Origin: Muribaculaceae bacterium Isolate-002 (NCI)
GTDB lineage: Bacteria > Bacteroidota > Bacteroidia > Bacteroidales > Muribaculaceae
Assembly: GCA_004102805.1 (NCBI GenBank)
Contig: SCEG01000004.1
Location: forward strand, 38,134 to 102,133
Length of the DNA: 64,000 nucleotides
Reading direction: 5' to 3'
This document shows positions 61,869 through 64,000 of the stretch, in pieces. The notes beneath the pieces were generated by a model. That model was not told where the DNA came from. It made no database searches and saw nothing but the letters and a program-made list of their open reading frames with translations. Position numbers and translations under genes: made by a program. The number at the start of each line of letters is the position of its first letter. Within the stretch, counting starts at the first letter, position 1.

Positions 61869-63674
61869 TTAAAAAGCGGAATACAATTCATTCAATTTCA
61901 TGTCAGTATAAGTATGCCATATTTCAAGCGGTAATTTCTTATATTCGTCAGACAACGATTTTAGAAACTCTATTTCAAAAACCAATCTGTAATCATTGGC
62001 AGACTCCTCATTTTTCTGACCCTCCTTTCTGGTTCCGACACGAACTGTTTTTATTCTATAGAGATCGCGCACACCACATCCGCTCAAATATGGTGCAAAA
62101 TAACACAATCGATTCAGTTCAACAGTGGAAGGGAATCTTCTACCGGCATAATATAACGTAGCAGTTCCATTAAAAAACTCGAGGATATTGTCTTTTTTTA
62201 CATAGCAGATCAAAACATTATCATTTACCTGAGAAACACCATATTCTTCATTCTGCATATCATTTGCCACACATGGAATTATACCGTCAGGATACTCGGC
62301 AAACAGATTATAAAGATCAAGCTGTCTTATTTGTTTACCATTCAGTTTTAATTTTTCAGCATTGACCTCCGTCCTTTTTTTTATCTCATTATCTTTCAGT
62401 TTATTGACTATTTCCGAGACTGCTACAGTACAATCCTGGACATCAGACTGTTCAATCTGCTGAATATCATTAAACAATCTGATTAACGAACGACCTACCG
62501 CCCATGCTAAATTTACAGGCACAGCATTACCTATCTGCTTGTACTTGCTACTCATTGTTCCCGCAAAAAGCCATTTATCGGGAAAAGTCTGTATTCTGGC
62601 ATATTCTCTTACAGTCAATGGCCGTGTTTCCAATGGATGACAACGCTCCGTCTGTTTCTGACACGGCGAACACGTAAGAGTTAGAGAGGGTTCATCAAGG
62701 GAGAGACGACGTGCCATTCCAGTCTTTCCTCCGCCCAACAACCAACTGCCACCCATATAATCCTTAGCTACCTCTTCCGGAAGATTCCTCCAGTCTCCCC
62801 CCTGAGGAACAAGGCTAAGCACCTTTTGTTTTTTTGATGGATATTTTACTCCTTCCGATTCCGGAACATCAACAGGATAAATGATACTTTTGTAAAAGGC
62901 ATCTCTAAGAGTAAGCACCTGCATATACGGCGAAGGCCATTTAAAACGAACCTTGTCGGCCAAATCATTTCGTATAGCGATCAAAATAAGACGCTCCCGC
63001 TTTTGTGGAACCTGATACATTATAGCTTTCAACACTCGTGGCTCCACAAGTGTATACCCAAGTTCAGCTATAGTATTTTTAATAGTAGCAAATGTACGTC
63101 CATTGTCATGCGAAATCAACCCCTTGACATTCTCTCCCATAAAAACTTTCGGGCGAATTTCTTTTACCGCTCTGGCTAATTCAAAAAAGAGCGTTCCTCG
63201 AGTGTCATTAAATCCGCCTTGTTTACCGGCATAGGAGAATGCCTGACAGGGAAACCCGCCAGACAAGAAATCTACTTTATCTCGTAATGGAGAAAAGTCA
63301 ACATCACGCACATCTCCCTCTATAACAGTCCATTGAGGACAATTCAGACGTAACGTATTGCAGGCATATTTATCAAATTCATTAAGCAGAACATGTTTAA
63401 ATCCGGCCAATGACATACCAAGAGCAAGCCCTCCGCCTCCTGCAAAAAGTTCCACAGAAGTAAATTGGCGCAATGGGACTACATCATATTCGGCATCCCA
63501 ATCGCCATGCAGTATCTCTCTTACTTCGGGGACAGTATCTAATTCTTCCAGATAAAAGCCTTTCACTCCATTTTCAACACGTAATGGATAAATACCATTG
63601 TCAGCCCATTTTTGAACCGTAGCATTAGAGGTGCCGACCAAAGCCGCAAAATTATTCAATGATATGAACTGCAT
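61869..63674 (-). CDS. DNA cytosine-C5 methyltransferase with N-terminal helix-turn-helix
   Basis: From Met at 63674 the product has 601 residues. Residues 1-50 resemble a helix-turn-helix (FAALVGTSNATVQKWADNG). The methyltransferase follows with motif I VELFAGGGGLALG (75-86), motif IV GGFPCQAFSYAG with catalytic Cys143, motif VI GENVKGL, motif VIII QKRERLILI and motif X KQIGNAVPVNLAWA (379-392). An unusual tail of about 200 residues follows. The target-recognition segment with KQTERCHP is reminiscent of enzymes for GGNCC-type sites, a tentative reading. The upstream gene, probably its restriction partner, is disrupted. Confidence 0.9.
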   Translation of the reverse strand: MQFISLNNFAALVGTSNATVQKWADNGIYPLRVENGVKGFYLEELDTVPEVREILHGDWDAEYDVVPLRQFTSVELFAGGGGLALGMSLAGFKHVLLNEFDKYACNTLRLNCPQWTVIEGDVRDVDFSPLRDKVDFLSGGFPCQAFSYAGKQGGFNDTRGTLFFELARAVKEIRPKVFMGENVKGLISHDNGRTFATIKNTIAELGYTLVEPRVLKAIMYQVPQKRERLILIAIRNDLADKVRFKWPSPYMQVLTLRDAFYKSIIYPVDVPESEGVKYPSKKQKVLSLVPQGGDWRNLPEEVAKDYMGGSWLLGGGKTGMARRLSLDEPSLTLTCSPCQKQTERCHPLETRPLTVREYARIQTFPDKWLFAGTMSSKYKQIGNAVPVNLAWAVGRSLIRLFNDIQQIEQSDVQDCTVAVSEIVNKLKDNEIKKRTEVNAEKLKLNGKQIRQLDLYNLFAEYPDGIIPCVANDMQNEEYGVSQVNDNVLICYVKKDNILEFFNGTATLYYAGRRFPSTVELNRLCYFAPYLSGCGVRDLYRIKTVRVGTRKEGQKNEESANDYRLVFEIEFLKSLSDEYKKLPLEIWHTYTDMKLNELYSAF

Positions 63675-63676
63675 AA

Positions 63677-63875
63677 TTATAATCCGCCTTTTTGTATAAT
63701 TTCTTCTGCAATCTCTGCAACCTTTTGCCTGATAAGACAACTGCCATTTATACCATCTTCCTCAACAACCTCACCAAATGCTTTAGCTAATTGATAATAA
63801 AAAGTTCTGTCTCCTGTCAGATGTTCCCAGAATTCAGCCCCGCAATATACAGGATATGTCGTAGATATCGTCTCA
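63677..63875 (-). pseudogene. C-terminal remnant of a gene upstream of the methyltransferase, probably a restriction endonuclease
   Basis: The minus-strand frame ending at 63677 encodes about 65 residues including VYCGAEFWEHLTGDRTFYYQ and a helical end (IRQKVAEIAEEIIQKGGL). It is too long and protein-like to be chance, has no start codon in a suitable place, and runs upstream into the end of a transposase-like frame. Its stop is two bases from the methyltransferase start. The position argues for the cognate restriction endonuclease; I do not recognise the family. The exact junction is uncertain by about ten bases. Confidence 0.6.
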
Positions 63876-63895
63876 CTAGTGTCTCTTAAAAAGTG

Positions 63896-64000
63896 TTAAT
63901 CAAATTCGAGGTCAAGAGTTGGATGGCAATTTGCTATTTGTGCTGGCTCCGGTTCTGGAGTCAACAAGTCCTTGATATGCTCCTTGACAAGCAGGGAGCT
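63896..64000 (-). mobile_element. Insertion sequence end: transposase C-terminus (partial)
   Basis: The last 34 codons of a minus-strand frame run from the window edge to a stop at 63896, ending PEPAQIANCHPTLDLEFD. Directly after it, GTGTCTCTTAAAAAG (63880-63894) could be the element's terminal repeat. The juxtaposition with the truncated gene suggests an insertion sequence, but the family cannot be told from this fragment. Confidence 0.45.

Noticed and set aside
1..64000. CRISPR array, tRNA, rRNA or prophage genes
   Set aside because: No regularly spaced repeats, cloverleaf-like sequences or phage structural genes were found by reading; a covariance-model search would be decisive.

Overview
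The window looks like chromosome of a gut Bacteroidales bacterium, most likely of the Muribaculaceae (S24-7) type. The evidence is the mix of Bacteroidetes-typical families (DUF5683, DUF4286, DUF2027-Smr, PCMD lipoprotein, tricorn-like S41 peptidase, C10 peptidase with a type IX-like tail, fused FeoA-FeoB, OPT transporter), Bacteroidetes promoter boxes of the TAnnTTTG type with TTTG about 19-21 bases upstream, and moderately GC-rich host genes. The exact genus is an inference. No rRNA, tRNA or CRISPR array was found.

Layout. 1-1.1 kb: end of a histidine acid phosphatase and a small lipoprotein. 1.1-10.6 kb: surE divergent from parA-parB, then DUF5683, a LysM lytic transglycosylase, queA, DUF4286, ruvC, a Smr protein and a flavodoxin/ferredoxin protein (chromosome segregation, envelope and DNA repair housekeeping). 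10.8-13.8 kb: 55-residue ferredoxin, DMT transporter, beta-barrel protein, glycosyltransferase. 14-18.4 kb: carA-carB. 18.5-22.5 kb: DUF389 membrane protein and FeoAB. 22.8-26.8 kb: a cell-surface operon with two paralogous barrels, a PCMD lipoprotein and another barrel. 26.9-34.7 kb: PspC, acyl-CoA ligase, VanZ, TlpA-like thioredoxin, tricorn-like peptidase, DUF4136 lipoprotein. 35-37.2 kb: a small acidic protein translationally coupled to aguA-aguB (agmatine to putrescine).

37.3-44.5 kb is an AT-rich accessory island and the most interesting part of the window. It is a type I restriction-modification operon in the order hsdM, hsdS, prrC-like gene, hsdR. The gene between hsdS and hsdR has the length, ATPase motifs and Arg-Glu-His triad of PrrC anticodon nucleases, which guard type I systems against phage anti-restriction. 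The hsdS gene is split in two by a run of ten G (coding strand). With nine G the halves fuse into one 417-residue two-domain HsdS, so the locus looks phase-variable. A 12-base tandem repeat in the central HsdS region is a second potential specificity-changing site.

44.7-49.5 kb: secreted C10 peptidase and a fibronectin-type protein separated by a palindromic repeat. 49.7-53.5 kb: MATE and OPT transporters and a short SSB. 54-56.2 kb: BlaI-type repressor and M56 membrane metallopeptidase with two nearly identical TonB C-terminal domains, behind a promoter overlapped by three palindromic operators. 56.4-61.9 kb: dicarboxylate-type symporter, argD-like aminotransferase, FadL-type porin and a degenerate LytM protein. 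61.9-64 kb: a cytosine-C5 methyltransferase with an N-terminal helix-turn-helix; the gene upstream of it survives only as a C-terminal remnant cut off by what appears to be an insertion sequence at the window edge.
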